From positions 1 through 46,751 of the IMG/VR virus record IMGVR_UViG_3300025674_009214: a DNA stretch of 46,751 nucleotides, one strand, 5' to 3'. How positions within the stretch are numbered: the first letter of the stretch is position 1; the number at the start of each line of letters is the position of its first letter. The notes below the pieces were generated by a model. The model was given only the letters and a program-made list of their open reading frames with translations, was not told the DNA's origin and did no database searches. This DNA comes from a virus. The position numbers and the translations under genes are program-made. Of this stretch, positions 23,503 to 32,310 are shown in pieces.

Positions 23503-25390
23503 TGGATCTTACCCATAACATTTTACCAAACGATTCATCGTGCAATGGTGACATATTTAAAAATATAATTGCAGTTATTAGTTTAATTTTATCTAAATCA
23601 TATTTTGAATTATTAATCCATTTTTCAAAATATGTTTTAAATTTTTGGAGATTAACTGGTACATCGTGGTTATAATTTATAATAGTTTCTCCTTCAGATA
23701 ATTTTACATTATTTGGCTTCTTCATTAAATTATAGGGAATAAGTATACCCCCATATAATTTAGCTAAATCGTAATAAATATCCCCTCCTGATGTATTGCC
23801 GCCAAATGATTCTCTCCAATCAATATACGTAAATTTATCTTTTGATTCATTATATAAAATATTATCAAATTGAAGATCTCCATGAAAGTTTGAATAACAT
23901 TTACTATGTGTAAATTTATCTAATTTTAAATTATTCTTAAGCAATGTTTTTAAAGAAGGATATTGTTTACCATTAATAGTTAAAGGTTCATTAATATACT
24001 TTTCTCCATATTTGTTAATAAACCTTTGCTTTCTAGTATTGGTTTTATCTAAATAGAACTTTTGAAAAATATCTTCACTTAAATCTAACTTTAACGAATT
24101 ATCGATTGTACTATTTAAAAAACCTAGGAACTTTTTATAAAGATTTAAATTATCTAATTGGTATAGTGTATCACCATCCTCCCATTTGTAACTAATAAAA
24201 TGGTTTGTACTTTTAAAATCACTGGGTATTAATTTAGATAATACATTAGCTCTTTTTGATTTATTATTTATATTATTTTTATCTGGGTTGAATTTGATAA
24301 ATCTATTTTCTTTATAAGTTATTTCATCAGTTTCCTTATAGAGTGATAAGGGGTTATCATTAAAGTATAATTTGGTTCTATTTAAATCATCTAAATTCCC
24401 AGTATCTAACCATTTTAGGTCTTTAGTTTTGAAAGATGGATATAAGTTTGGATTATTAAATGCAGTTACTATTTCCCCATTTACCATATTATTTTCTAAC
24501 TGCTTCCAAAATATATCATAATCCCATATACTCGCTAATCCTATGAATGCTTTATCAAATCCTTCTTTGCTTTTATTTTTAAACTCTACTATTTCATCTT
24601 TATTATTTGTTTTTATAGTAGAATATTTTTCTGGGTAGCTTGTTGGATATACACCTAACCAATTGCCATCTAAGTGGGGAATTTTAGAATCAATTATACA
24701 ATCTGCTACTATCCAGTAAAATGGTCTTTGTAGATGTTGTTTACATAATAAAGCTGAATACCCTGGACCTGATTTATCCCCTGTATAGTTATCTATATTA
24801 ACAAATGTGAATTTGTGATCTGGGTATGTTAGTTTACAGTATTCTTTAATAAATTCTCCTTTATAACCTAGAGCAACTACAAATTCATAATTTGATGGAA
24901 ACTTATTAATAATATATGAAATAATAGCTTTATTATCTATAGGTAACATAGCTTTATTTATATTCTTAGTTAAATTTCCTAATCGACTTCCTATACCCGC
25001 AGCTAGAATTAATACAGCAGGGGTTTTATGTTCTGATTCTATTTTCCCATCTGATCTGTTAAATTCATCATTTATTCTAATCACATCATCCACTTCGGGG
25101 GTGGAAACTTCTTGTAAAATGATATCAGTTATTGCTATAACTCTATGCTTTTTAGGAGGGGATACATTAAAAAAATCTCCTGCTTTCATGATTTTTTTCT
25201 CTATTTCACCCTTATCATTTTCTAACCATACTTCAGCGGTACCATCAATAATATAATTAGTTTCTCTTTTTTGGAGGTGATACTGGAAACTAGTTTTATA
25301 ACCAGCATTTATGTAGATTCTTTTATAACAATATCTATCATTAAGTTCTAACCATTCTTCTTTACCCCAAGGTTTATGTACTACTTTCAT
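23477..25390 (-). CDS. Three-domain fusion: cupin, nucleotidyltransferase, APH-type kinase
   Basis: 637 residues. Residues 1-105 form a cupin like the C-terminal half of mannose-6-phosphate isomerase/GMP (KPWGKEEW, QYHLQKRETNYIIDG, GDFFNVSPPKKHRV). Residues 124-345 form a nucleotidyltransferase with the signature LAAGIGSRLG (129-138), K147 and IVADCII. Residues 370-637 are a choline-kinase/aminoglycoside-phosphotransferase-like domain with H503-G-D505 and N510, then TYIDW with D524. Together they could phosphorylate an alcohol and then make its NDP ester, like LicA-LicC. The cupin may isomerise the substrate. One-base overlap (TAATG) with the carbamoyltransferase gene. Confidence 0.85.
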   Translation of the reverse strand: MKVVHKPWGKEEWLELNDRYCYKRIYINAGYKTSFQYHLQKRETNYIIDGTAEVWLENDKGEIEKKIMKAGDFFNVSPPKKHRVIAITDIILQEVSTPEVDDVIRINDEFNRSDGKIESEHKTPAVLILAAGIGSRLGNLTKNINKAMLPIDNKAIISYIINKFPSNYEFVVALGYKGEFIKEYCKLTYPDHKFTFVNIDNYTGDKSGPGYSALLCKQHLQRPFYWIVADCIIDSKIPHLDGNWLGVYPTSYPEKYSTIKTNNKDEIVEFKNKSKEGFDKAFIGLASIWDYDIFWKQLENNMVNGEIVTAFNNPNLYPSFKTKDLKWLDTGNLDDLNRTKLYFNDNPLSLYKETDEITYKENRFIKFNPDKNNINNKSKRANVLSKLIPSDFKSTNHFISYKWEDGDTLYQLDNLNLYKKFLGFLNSTIDNSLKLDLSEDIFQKFYLDKTNTRKQRFINKYGEKYINEPLTINGKQYPSLKTLLKNNLKLDKFTHSKCYSNFHGDLQFDNILYNESKDKFTYIDWRESFGGNTSGGDIYYDLAKLYGGILIPYNLMKKPNNVKLSEGETIINYNHDVPVNLQKFKTYFEKWINNSKYDLDKIKLITAIIFLNMSPLHDESFGKMLWVRSIEMLNNVS

Positions 25391-27015
25391 TATTTTTTCT
25401 TTACTAAAATATTATAATCACTAAAATATAAAAAATCTATATTGGTTCTCAAAAAACAATTTACAGCATGTTCTGGAGTTTCCACTATTGGTTCTCTATC
25501 ATTAAAACTAGTATTAAGTATTATAGGTACCCCAGTTTTTTCTTTCCACTTTTTTATAAAATTGTAATACCATTTATTGTTATTCTCAGTTACAGTTTGT
25601 AGTCTTCCAGTACCATCTAAATGAACTACTGCTGGTACTTTATCTTTAACTTCTTCTTTGAAGGGTAATACAAAGCTCATATAAGGGCTTTCTATATCCA
25701 TAGTAAACCAATCACTAACATCTTCTTTTAAGATAGAAGGAGCAAACGGTCTAAACCATTGTCTATGTTTTACTTTTTCATTTATTAAATCCTTCATTTT
25801 AGGGCTTCTGGGATCAGCTATAATACTTCTATTACCTAATGCTCTTCTACCAGATTCTGCACCTCCATGAAATATAGAGATAATGTTTTGTTGGTCTAAT
25901 AAATCAAGAACTTCTTCATCAGTTGTTTCCGTGTATAAAACACTTTTAGAGGTTAATGAATTTATAACTTCTTCCCTACTATATGTTACTCCCATATATG
26001 AAGGACAATCATCTACCCATTTAATTCTAGGGTTCCCTAGGATATGATGCCAAACATATTGTGCCGATCCAATAGCTAATCCCCCATCATATGGAACAGG
26101 ACAAACGTACATATTTTTTATTTTGAACCAGTCATACATTTTACCCATCATAACTGAATTCAATATAACTCCCCCTGAAAAACAAATGTTTTTTGGTTTG
26201 TACTGGTCAATTATGGGTTTTATGGTTTCATAAGCTACCATTTCAGTTGCTTTTTGAATACCAGCAGCTATATCAAACTTTTCCTGTTCACTTATTTTAG
26301 CTATTTCCTTATATTTTCTACAGTTATTCATAGTGTGAATACTAGGACCTCCACCCCCTGCTTTAAATGCAGAATAAAAGTCTTGGTAATATTTATCTGG
26401 ATCACCTACTGAAGCCATAGCCATAATAGTGCCAGCTGCTAATCCATGGGGATGTCCAGCGGATAAACCAAAAATTTCTCTAGTATAAATCCTCCAAGGG
26501 GACCCTAAAGTTAATTGCTGCATAGGGATCCTTAAGATAGGACTTATTTTGTTGTCTTTCCCTTCCCAAAAAGTAAAAGATGTAGAAAAACCTCCTTTTT
26601 CAGTAGTTACATCTTCATGATTATTCTTTTCTGTACCTGATCCATCTATAGTTATAATTAAAGCTTCATCAAAATTACTTGAGAAAAAAGCATTAGCCGC
26701 ATGAGATTGATGATGGCCAATAACGTAATATTCTCCCTCATTTTGCCTTAATACTTCTTTCATTTTATCATCAGCAGATTTTTTCCCACAAGTTTTTTCA
26801 TACTTTCCACTTCTACCCCCGGGATTACCAAAAGCAAAATATTGTATATCATTTAAAGTACTGTTAGGGAGTCTTTGTATAGCCATTTCTAACCCATCAC
26901 CCAAGGGTTCTTTTTCTCTTATAAATCTTTCTAATTCTTCATGAATAGTAGGGATACCATTATCTAATATACAATATGATACATCATGACCACTTTGAAA
27001 TCCTAATATTTTCAT
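25390..27015 (-). CDS. NodU/CmcH-type O-carbamoyltransferase
   Basis: 541 residues. The N-terminal Kae1-like domain has ILGFQSGHDVSYCIL, the metal/adenylate motif HHQSHAANAFFSS (101-113), TIDGSGTEK and ICFSGGVILNS. The C-terminal YrdC-like half contains FHGGAESGRRALGNRSIIADPR, HRQWFRPFAPSIL and VPIILNTSFNDREPIVETPEHA. Enzymes of this family move carbamoyl from carbamoyl phosphate to a sugar hydroxyl, as in nodulation factor and antibiotics. Here the acceptor is likely a glycan sugar made by this operon. Full length for the family. Confidence 0.92.
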   Translation of the reverse strand: MKILGFQSGHDVSYCILDNGIPTIHEELERFIREKEPLGDGLEMAIQRLPNSTLNDIQYFAFGNPGGRSGKYEKTCGKKSADDKMKEVLRQNEGEYYVIGHHQSHAANAFFSSNFDEALIITIDGSGTEKNNHEDVTTEKGGFSTSFTFWEGKDNKISPILRIPMQQLTLGSPWRIYTREIFGLSAGHPHGLAAGTIMAMASVGDPDKYYQDFYSAFKAGGGGPSIHTMNNCRKYKEIAKISEQEKFDIAAGIQKATEMVAYETIKPIIDQYKPKNICFSGGVILNSVMMGKMYDWFKIKNMYVCPVPYDGGLAIGSAQYVWHHILGNPRIKWVDDCPSYMGVTYSREEVINSLTSKSVLYTETTDEEVLDLLDQQNIISIFHGGAESGRRALGNRSIIADPRSPKMKDLINEKVKHRQWFRPFAPSILKEDVSDWFTMDIESPYMSFVLPFKEEVKDKVPAVVHLDGTGRLQTVTENNNKWYYNFIKKWKEKTGVPIILNTSFNDREPIVETPEHAVNCFLRTNIDFLYFSDYNILVKKK

Positions 27016-27016
27016 T

Positions 27017-27931
27017 TTAATTAAGGTTTATGTTTTTTAAAAAAACTTTTTCGTTATAATACTTTTTATAATTTTCTATAGCAACTTGAGAACATTCTTG
27101 ATAAAACTTTTTATCTGATTTGAGTTTGAGAAGTATATTTTTAGCGGAAGATAAATCTCCTAATTTAACTGTTAGATTTGGGTGGCACTTTTCTTGTGTA
27201 TCTAACCCTTCATAACCTATACAAGGTATACCTAAGTAAGCACAGTTTAAAGCAAATGTACCTGCAGCATGGGTCCTCATTAAATGCACACCATATTTAA
27301 ATTTATTTAAGGTTTTAATCCACTCAACCCAATTCATATAAGGTAAATGGTGTAAATTAGGCATTTGTTCTTCTCCTTCAATTTTTCTACCCATAGTAGG
27401 TACATATATGGGGCTATTAGCTTCCTGGGCTACAATATAAGAATCAAATCCACCATACCAACTGCAAAAATTTCCTCCTATGATAATATTCTCTCTTTTT
27501 AGAGAAGGTAAATTTTGGATTGAATCTTCTATCATTAAACTAGGTAAAACTATACATTCTTTACTTGTTAAACCTTCATAATACTTTTTATCAGACTCAT
27601 TATGTACAAACATAAAATCACATTCTTGTATAGTATTATAGTACCATATTTGTTGTGGTAAAGAATAATCTTGCCAATACCAATTAGGGCCCTCTTGCAT
27701 GGACGCAACTTTACGACACATTGATTGTATTTTATGTAGGTTAAAGTTAGGGTTCTTTTTAGGGATGATGCATACTCCTAAATCATAAGATTCTTTCAAA
27801 TTATTACTATGAATGTTGTAATGATCCGCACCCAATGCTGACATCCAGGCTAATTCTGTTCTCATATTGGGGTGATTTCTAGGAACCTTGCCACTATAAC
27901 CACCTTCTGTAAAAAATGCTATTTTATACAT
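27017..27931 (-). CDS. GT-B-type glycosyltransferase
   Basis: 304 residues. IAFFTEGGYSGKVPRNHPNMRTELAWMSAL at the start and ECDFMFVHNES in the middle look like the N-terminal domain of a GT-B fold. GVHLMRTHAAGTFALNCAYLGIPCIGYEG matches the donor-site region with the usual x-E/T-F-x-L-x-x-A-x-G pattern. The family is probably near GT4 or DUF1972-like groups; I cannot fix it. No membrane segment. It lies between the carbamoyltransferase and a GT-A gene. Confidence 0.68.
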   Translation of the reverse strand: MYKIAFFTEGGYSGKVPRNHPNMRTELAWMSALGADHYNIHSNNLKESYDLGVCIIPKKNPNFNLHKIQSMCRKVASMQEGPNWYWQDYSLPQQIWYYNTIQECDFMFVHNESDKKYYEGLTSKECIVLPSLMIEDSIQNLPSLKRENIIIGGNFCSWYGGFDSYIVAQEANSPIYVPTMGRKIEGEEQMPNLHHLPYMNWVEWIKTLNKFKYGVHLMRTHAAGTFALNCAYLGIPCIGYEGLDTQEKCHPNLTVKLGDLSSAKNILLKLKSDKKFYQECSQVAIENYKKYYNEKVFLKNINLN

Positions 27932-28700
27932 TATATAAACTTTTATAAGTTCTTTCCATCCAATAACTTACATGTCTATCATTGGGTGGTATTGCATTGA
28001 AATGATACACCCATCCTGCGTCTAAAAACCTTAATTCATCCGGGAACCAAGAATGTCCTGGTATATGTAAAAGATTTTTTCGAAATAAATCCTGTAGATT
28101 ATAGGATTCCGACATATAATTAGTTTCAATGTTATTTAATTGAACTAAATAATTAATAATAGTTTGGTCAGTTCCTGCTTTTATTTCTTTTCCCAATTCA
28201 TTAATAAGATCAATATTAGATGTATAATATTCCTGAACTTTTATATAGAATGGGATATGATTTTTATTAGTTATTTGAAAACCACCATTAAAATATTCCC
28301 AAGGTTTGACTTTAGCCTCATTTGGAAATAAGGAATTACCCCATAATTTAATACTTCTTGTAACCCATTCATAACAACCATTATTTACAGTTACCCCAAA
28401 TTTATTATTGGTTTCTTCAAAAAAATTAGGACAATTAGGATGCACTATAGTATCAGCATCTACTATTAATACCTGTTCATAATCTATTTGATTATGGTTT
28501 AATATATCATGAACCCAATACCTTTGTAAAGTTATTTTAAATTTTTGGGGATCCATAATAGGTTCATCCCATTCAATAACTTTAACATTGTCATGTTGTT
28601 CAGACCACTTTTCCCAACTCTTTACAGAATAGTGATAAGGAGTACTCCTACCATTACCTAAATTTACATTAGGAATAAATACTATATTTGGCTTATCCAT
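27924..28700 (-). CDS. GT-A-type glycosyltransferase with D-x-D
   Basis: 258 residues. VLIVDADTIVHPNCPNFFEE (about 87-106) holds the D-A-D metal motif, and PWEYFNGGFQITNK plus GTDQTIINYLVQ are typical of GT8/GT-A transferases (N-G-G and D-Q). The end HIPGHSWFPDELRFLDAGWVYHFNAIPPNDR has an H-F-N-A segment like the C-terminal metal ligand of GT8. It is cytoplasmic. It overlaps the 481-residue gene by 19 bases. Confidence 0.78.
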   Translation of the reverse strand: MDKPNIVFIPNVNLGNGRSTPYHYSVKSWEKWSEQHDNVKVIEWDEPIMDPQKFKITLQRYWVHDILNHNQIDYEQVLIVDADTIVHPNCPNFFEETNNKFGVTVNNGCYEWVTRSIKLWGNSLFPNEAKVKPWEYFNGGFQITNKNHIPFYIKVQEYYTSNIDLINELGKEIKAGTDQTIINYLVQLNNIETNYMSESYNLQDLFRKNLLHIPGHSWFPDELRFLDAGWVYHFNAIPPNDRHVSYWMERTYKSLYNV

Positions 28701-30127
28701 TCTAGTAAGGGTTGTGGTTTTAAAGTTGCGGAGTGTTTTTCCATTTCATGTAATCTACGTAAATCATATACACTCTCCAAATCTATTAAACTAACTTGTC
28801 CATAAAAAGAATCCCTTATAATGTTTATAGGTACTAAATCGTAAAATACTTTACTTCTTTGTTTGCAGTTTCTAAGTACAGTTCTAATAAACCATTGGGG
28901 GATAGCTTCAAAATTGGATTCATCATTAGATATCATTTCTCCTGTTAATGTAATATAACCAATAATATCTTCCCCATCCATAACTAAATGGGTAAGAGCA
29001 GGTACTAAACCATTTAAAAATCCACTAGATAAGGCATCTCTGAAATTGTTTAATCTACAATATTCAGGGTGGAATATCTTAATATAATACCCATCTCCTT
29101 TATAAACAGCTCTACCATGATTAACTCCATCTACTACCCTATTATATTTATCCTTTATAAGTTCTAACGACTTAAGATCTAAAACTGATACATCTACACG
29201 TTCTACTGTTTCAGGTAATCCCCACTTATAATGTTCAAAATTAAAAGGATATCCCTTATGGGATTCTTTACAAAAAAATTCTTTAATCCCTTGCCAATCA
29301 GATATATCCCTTTCACTTTTATTAATAAATTTTCTAGCAAAATAAAATCTTGGTTCTAGAAACTTATACCCATCTATAGTGATACAATAATTTTCTAAAA
29401 TATCATCATCTCCTTCGGCACCAAAATAGTCAAACTTTTTTCTATCTTTATCAAACACTTCAACACCTAAGGGGTATGAAATGTTTTGGTTTCTAAGGTT
29501 AGAAGATATAATAATATCTAAATCATCATTATCCCTAACACCCATTATACTTAAAATACCACTCTGACATATGCAATATTCATCTCTATTAATACCCATT
29601 GCATCCATTTGTGATAATAATTTTATCCTATTAGTTACAGGGGTAATTCTATGTATACCATCTTTTTTTCTGGGTTCATAATAAATTTTAGAAGTTTCCA
29701 TGTAAAATGGGATATAAGGTTTACCATTAATAAGTCTTCCTATCATGGCACATGCCCTATGGTAATTATGTCTAATAAAACCATTATCAAACTCTACGGG
29801 GTTATCTTTTAAAAATATCTCAATTTCTTCATCAGACATAGGGTCTAAATTTTTATAGTACTCTAATGTCATATTCTCCCACCCTAAAATATGATGTTCT
29901 TGCACATTATGTCTAAATTCGGCTTTCATGCAGTTATAATACTGCCAATTTTCAGCTTTAAGAGATTCTTCTACATCTGCAGTATTTTTTTTATCCTTGA
30001 AATAATTTACTACATCAGATACTTTTTTAAGTTTACCATTCTGGTGAATTATCTCTTTACCCCCTCCCCCATGTTGGAGTTCCATATTTAAAAAATACTC
30101 TAAACTTATAGGTGAGTAAGTGCTCAT
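28682..30127 (-). CDS. Probable nucleotidyltransferase-like plus kinase-like fusion
   Basis: 481 residues. After a helical N-terminus with FIRHNYHRACAMIGRLINGKP there is SGILSIMGVRDNDDLDIII (about 189-207), which looks like the G-S-x-x-x-G-x-R-x-x-D-x-D strand of an NTase or LicD fold. The C-terminal part (about 325-460) looks kinase-like: GRAVYKGDGYYIKIF has a lysine in the ATP-lobe position, and YDLVPINII then VSLIDLESV stands for the D-x4-N...D-x-E catalytic and metal loop. It is unusual for both to sit in one phage protein. The assignment is by motif only; function unknown. Confidence 0.5.
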   Translation of the reverse strand: MSTYSPISLEYFLNMELQHGGGGKEIIHQNGKLKKVSDVVNYFKDKKNTADVEESLKAENWQYYNCMKAEFRHNVQEHHILGWENMTLEYYKNLDPMSDEEIEIFLKDNPVEFDNGFIRHNYHRACAMIGRLINGKPYIPFYMETSKIYYEPRKKDGIHRITPVTNRIKLLSQMDAMGINRDEYCICQSGILSIMGVRDNDDLDIIISSNLRNQNISYPLGVEVFDKDRKKFDYFGAEGDDDILENYCITIDGYKFLEPRFYFARKFINKSERDISDWQGIKEFFCKESHKGYPFNFEHYKWGLPETVERVDVSVLDLKSLELIKDKYNRVVDGVNHGRAVYKGDGYYIKIFHPEYCRLNNFRDALSSGFLNGLVPALTHLVMDGEDIIGYITLTGEMISNDESNFEAIPQWFIRTVLRNCKQRSKVFYDLVPINIIRDSFYGQVSLIDLESVYDLRRLHEMEKHSATLKPQPLLEWISQI

Positions 30128-30852
30128 TTTTTCTTATTTTGAGAATTTCTCCATTTTTTCATAAGCTTTACCCACTTATTATTATCTATATCTTCAGGGA
30201 TAAATTCATATGAAAAATTTTCTTTCCAACACACATAGGGGAAACTTAATTGATCCCTTTTACTATTATATTTTAATTCAACCCACCATTTTTCCATTAC
30301 ATTAATAACCTCGGCATTGTTATGGTTTCTCATAATAAGACTGTTTCGGGCTAAACCATTATTAGCAGGATAGCCCTCCAACTTATACCTTTCCATCTGA
30401 TTAAAAATAGTAGTTATATTATCCTTATAAGTCTTTCGTGGGTGGTTGTCTCCTAACCATTTGATAAAATTAGCTTCTTCATAAATACAGTTACGGGCAT
30501 TTAAGTTTCCTGTAGAATTAACCCCACATAATGAATGATCTAATACAGATAAAGGACTATTAATATAATCTTTAGCTAAAACTCCTATATCTTCTGTAAT
30601 TTTTAAATCTCCATCTACATAAATGCTGAAATCATATTCAGATAGATACCTGTGAGGTAAAAGCTTATATTTTCTATTATTTAAACCCTTATGGGAGTAT
30701 AGGGGAGTTACCTTTTTTATATTCCAAACATCTGATTGGTAATTTTCACTATCAGTAAAACAGATATAATCATATTCTTTAGATACTATTGTTGGGTCAT
30801 GTAAAAAATAATTGTCCCCAAAAATAGCAGTATAAATAACCTTTTTACTCAT
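30124..30852 (-). CDS. DUF616-type glycosyltransferase
   Basis: 242 residues. VIYTAIFGDNYFLHDP, YDYICFTDSENYQSDVWNI, YKLLPHRYLSEYDFSIYVDGDLKI and the NARNCIYEEANFI block are the sequence hallmarks of DUF616 (TOD1/MUCI70-like) proteins, which are glycosyltransferases with a D-G-D metal site. Basic tail (KKWRNSQNKKK). It overlaps the fusion gene by four bases (ATGA). The sugar specificity is unknown. Confidence 0.8.
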   Translation of the reverse strand: MSKKVIYTAIFGDNYFLHDPTIVSKEYDYICFTDSENYQSDVWNIKKVTPLYSHKGLNNRKYKLLPHRYLSEYDFSIYVDGDLKITEDIGVLAKDYINSPLSVLDHSLCGVNSTGNLNARNCIYEEANFIKWLGDNHPRKTYKDNITTIFNQMERYKLEGYPANNGLARNSLIMRNHNNAEVINVMEKWWVELKYNSKRDQLSFPYVCWKENFSYEFIPEDIDNNKWVKLMKKWRNSQNKKK

Positions 30853-30864
30853 TTGTACTAATTA

Positions 30865-32307
30865 TTAGCAAGTTTTACAAATTAATCCCTCTCTGTCTCT
30901 TAAAACTTTATTTTGTGTTTTTGGGTAAATTGTCCCACTATAATGACCTATCTTTTTTATAATTTCTAGTTTACCTTCATCTACATATTCATCTACAGCT
31001 TTCTTTATTTCTGGAAATAGACCGTAATCATCAAATACTAGGATAGGAGAAGTAAAAGTGTTAAGAGTATTATTAATATCACTTTTAACATGTTTATAAT
31101 CATGTACACAATCAATGAATACTATATCCATGTTAGAAAAATCCCATTTTTCTCTATATACATCCATCACCCTATAACTTATATTAGTTCTATCACTATT
31201 AAGGTTTTTTGAGTTTACATGTCGTTCTTCTAAACTATCTAAGGCAGTAACATGTTTAAATAGATGACTTAAGATTCTTGTGGAAGCCCCATTAGATGAA
31301 CCTACTTCTAAACAAGTTTTATCTTTAAATTCAGGTTTATTAAAAAAATCTATTAAATCAGCTTTCCATTTTAAAGAAGTAGTAGTTTTAGATACTGATT
31401 TATCTGGGATATTTGATAGTAAATCCTTTTTCCATTTATCTCCTATATACTTTTCAGTTTCTAAGTAATTATGTTTAAGGGGATATTGTCTTTGAACCGT
31501 ATATGTTTTAGAATATTTAGAGATACAATCTAACATTCCACATTGATTGCCAATATTAATTTTAGATTTACTTCTAATATACAATTGTATTCTTAAGGGT
31601 AAGTGTCCAATATCTAAAGCTTTATCTATAAAATTAAAATCAGTTTGGTGTATAGGTTTAGCAGTATAATAAAAATATGGTAAATTATTATCTTTTAATA
31701 AATCACAAATTGTTTTATCTTGTGTGTAGTCGTATCTGTTTGATATTAAAAAAGAACCAAATTCTTTATCTCCTACATGTTCTTTTATAATTTTATCCCC
31801 TAATTGTTTTTCATCTTCTGTAAAGTACAGTTCAGGAGAACAATCTTTCATTTCTTCATCCTTAAACTGCCAAAATTTAAGCACCTGTTGTACTAAAGGA
31901 ACATTAACATTTTCTTCATCATATATTCTAAAATGATCATGAAATATATCTCCACCAACTTCATCTATTTCTCCATCAACATAAGGATTATTAGCAAAAA
32001 TATTTTTTACATTTTCTAAGGGATTGCCCCATGAACCCCAATTTTGTTTTATTTCTCCAAATAACTTTTCTAATAAAGTTAGACTGGGTATGTAAACTTT
32101 ACAATTAGGATATTTTTGTTTCAGTAAACGAGGCATAGAAGATATAATTCCCTGATCACCTATACCAAAAGCAGATCTTAAGATTACAAATTTTTGTTCT
32201 TCTAAATATTCATCCGGTATGTAACTAGGATCAAATGAATTAAATCCTAATTTTTTAGTTTCATCTATACAGTGAACCTCATTATTGTAAATCCTCCAAA
32301 ACTGCAT
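30865..32307 (-). CDS. Fusion of GT9-like glycosyltransferase and methyltransferase
   Basis: 480 residues. The N-terminal half (about 38-285) has FVILRSAFGIGDQGIISSMPRLLKQKYPNCKVYI, LISNRYDYTQDKTI and INIGNQCGMLDC, like heptosyltransferase-type GT-B proteins. From about 320, a class I methyltransferase domain shows CLEVGSSNGASTRILSHLF (motif I), VTALDS, and DIVFIDCVHDYKHVKSDI (motif with D-x-V-H-D-Y). This H-D-Y pattern is shared with TylF/cephalosporin-type sugar methyltransferases. It probably glycosylates and methylates the same product. It ends in a Cys pair (CKTC). Confidence 0.7.
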   Translation of the reverse strand: MQFWRIYNNEVHCIDETKKLGFNSFDPSYIPDEYLEEQKFVILRSAFGIGDQGIISSMPRLLKQKYPNCKVYIPSLTLLEKLFGEIKQNWGSWGNPLENVKNIFANNPYVDGEIDEVGGDIFHDHFRIYDEENVNVPLVQQVLKFWQFKDEEMKDCSPELYFTEDEKQLGDKIIKEHVGDKEFGSFLISNRYDYTQDKTICDLLKDNNLPYFYYTAKPIHQTDFNFIDKALDIGHLPLRIQLYIRSKSKINIGNQCGMLDCISKYSKTYTVQRQYPLKHNYLETEKYIGDKWKKDLLSNIPDKSVSKTTTSLKWKADLIDFFNKPEFKDKTCLEVGSSNGASTRILSHLFKHVTALDSLEERHVNSKNLNSDRTNISYRVMDVYREKWDFSNMDIVFIDCVHDYKHVKSDINNTLNTFTSPILVFDDYGLFPEIKKAVDEYVDEGKLEIIKKIGHYSGTIYPKTQNKVLRDREGLICKTC

Positions 32308-32310
32308 GGC

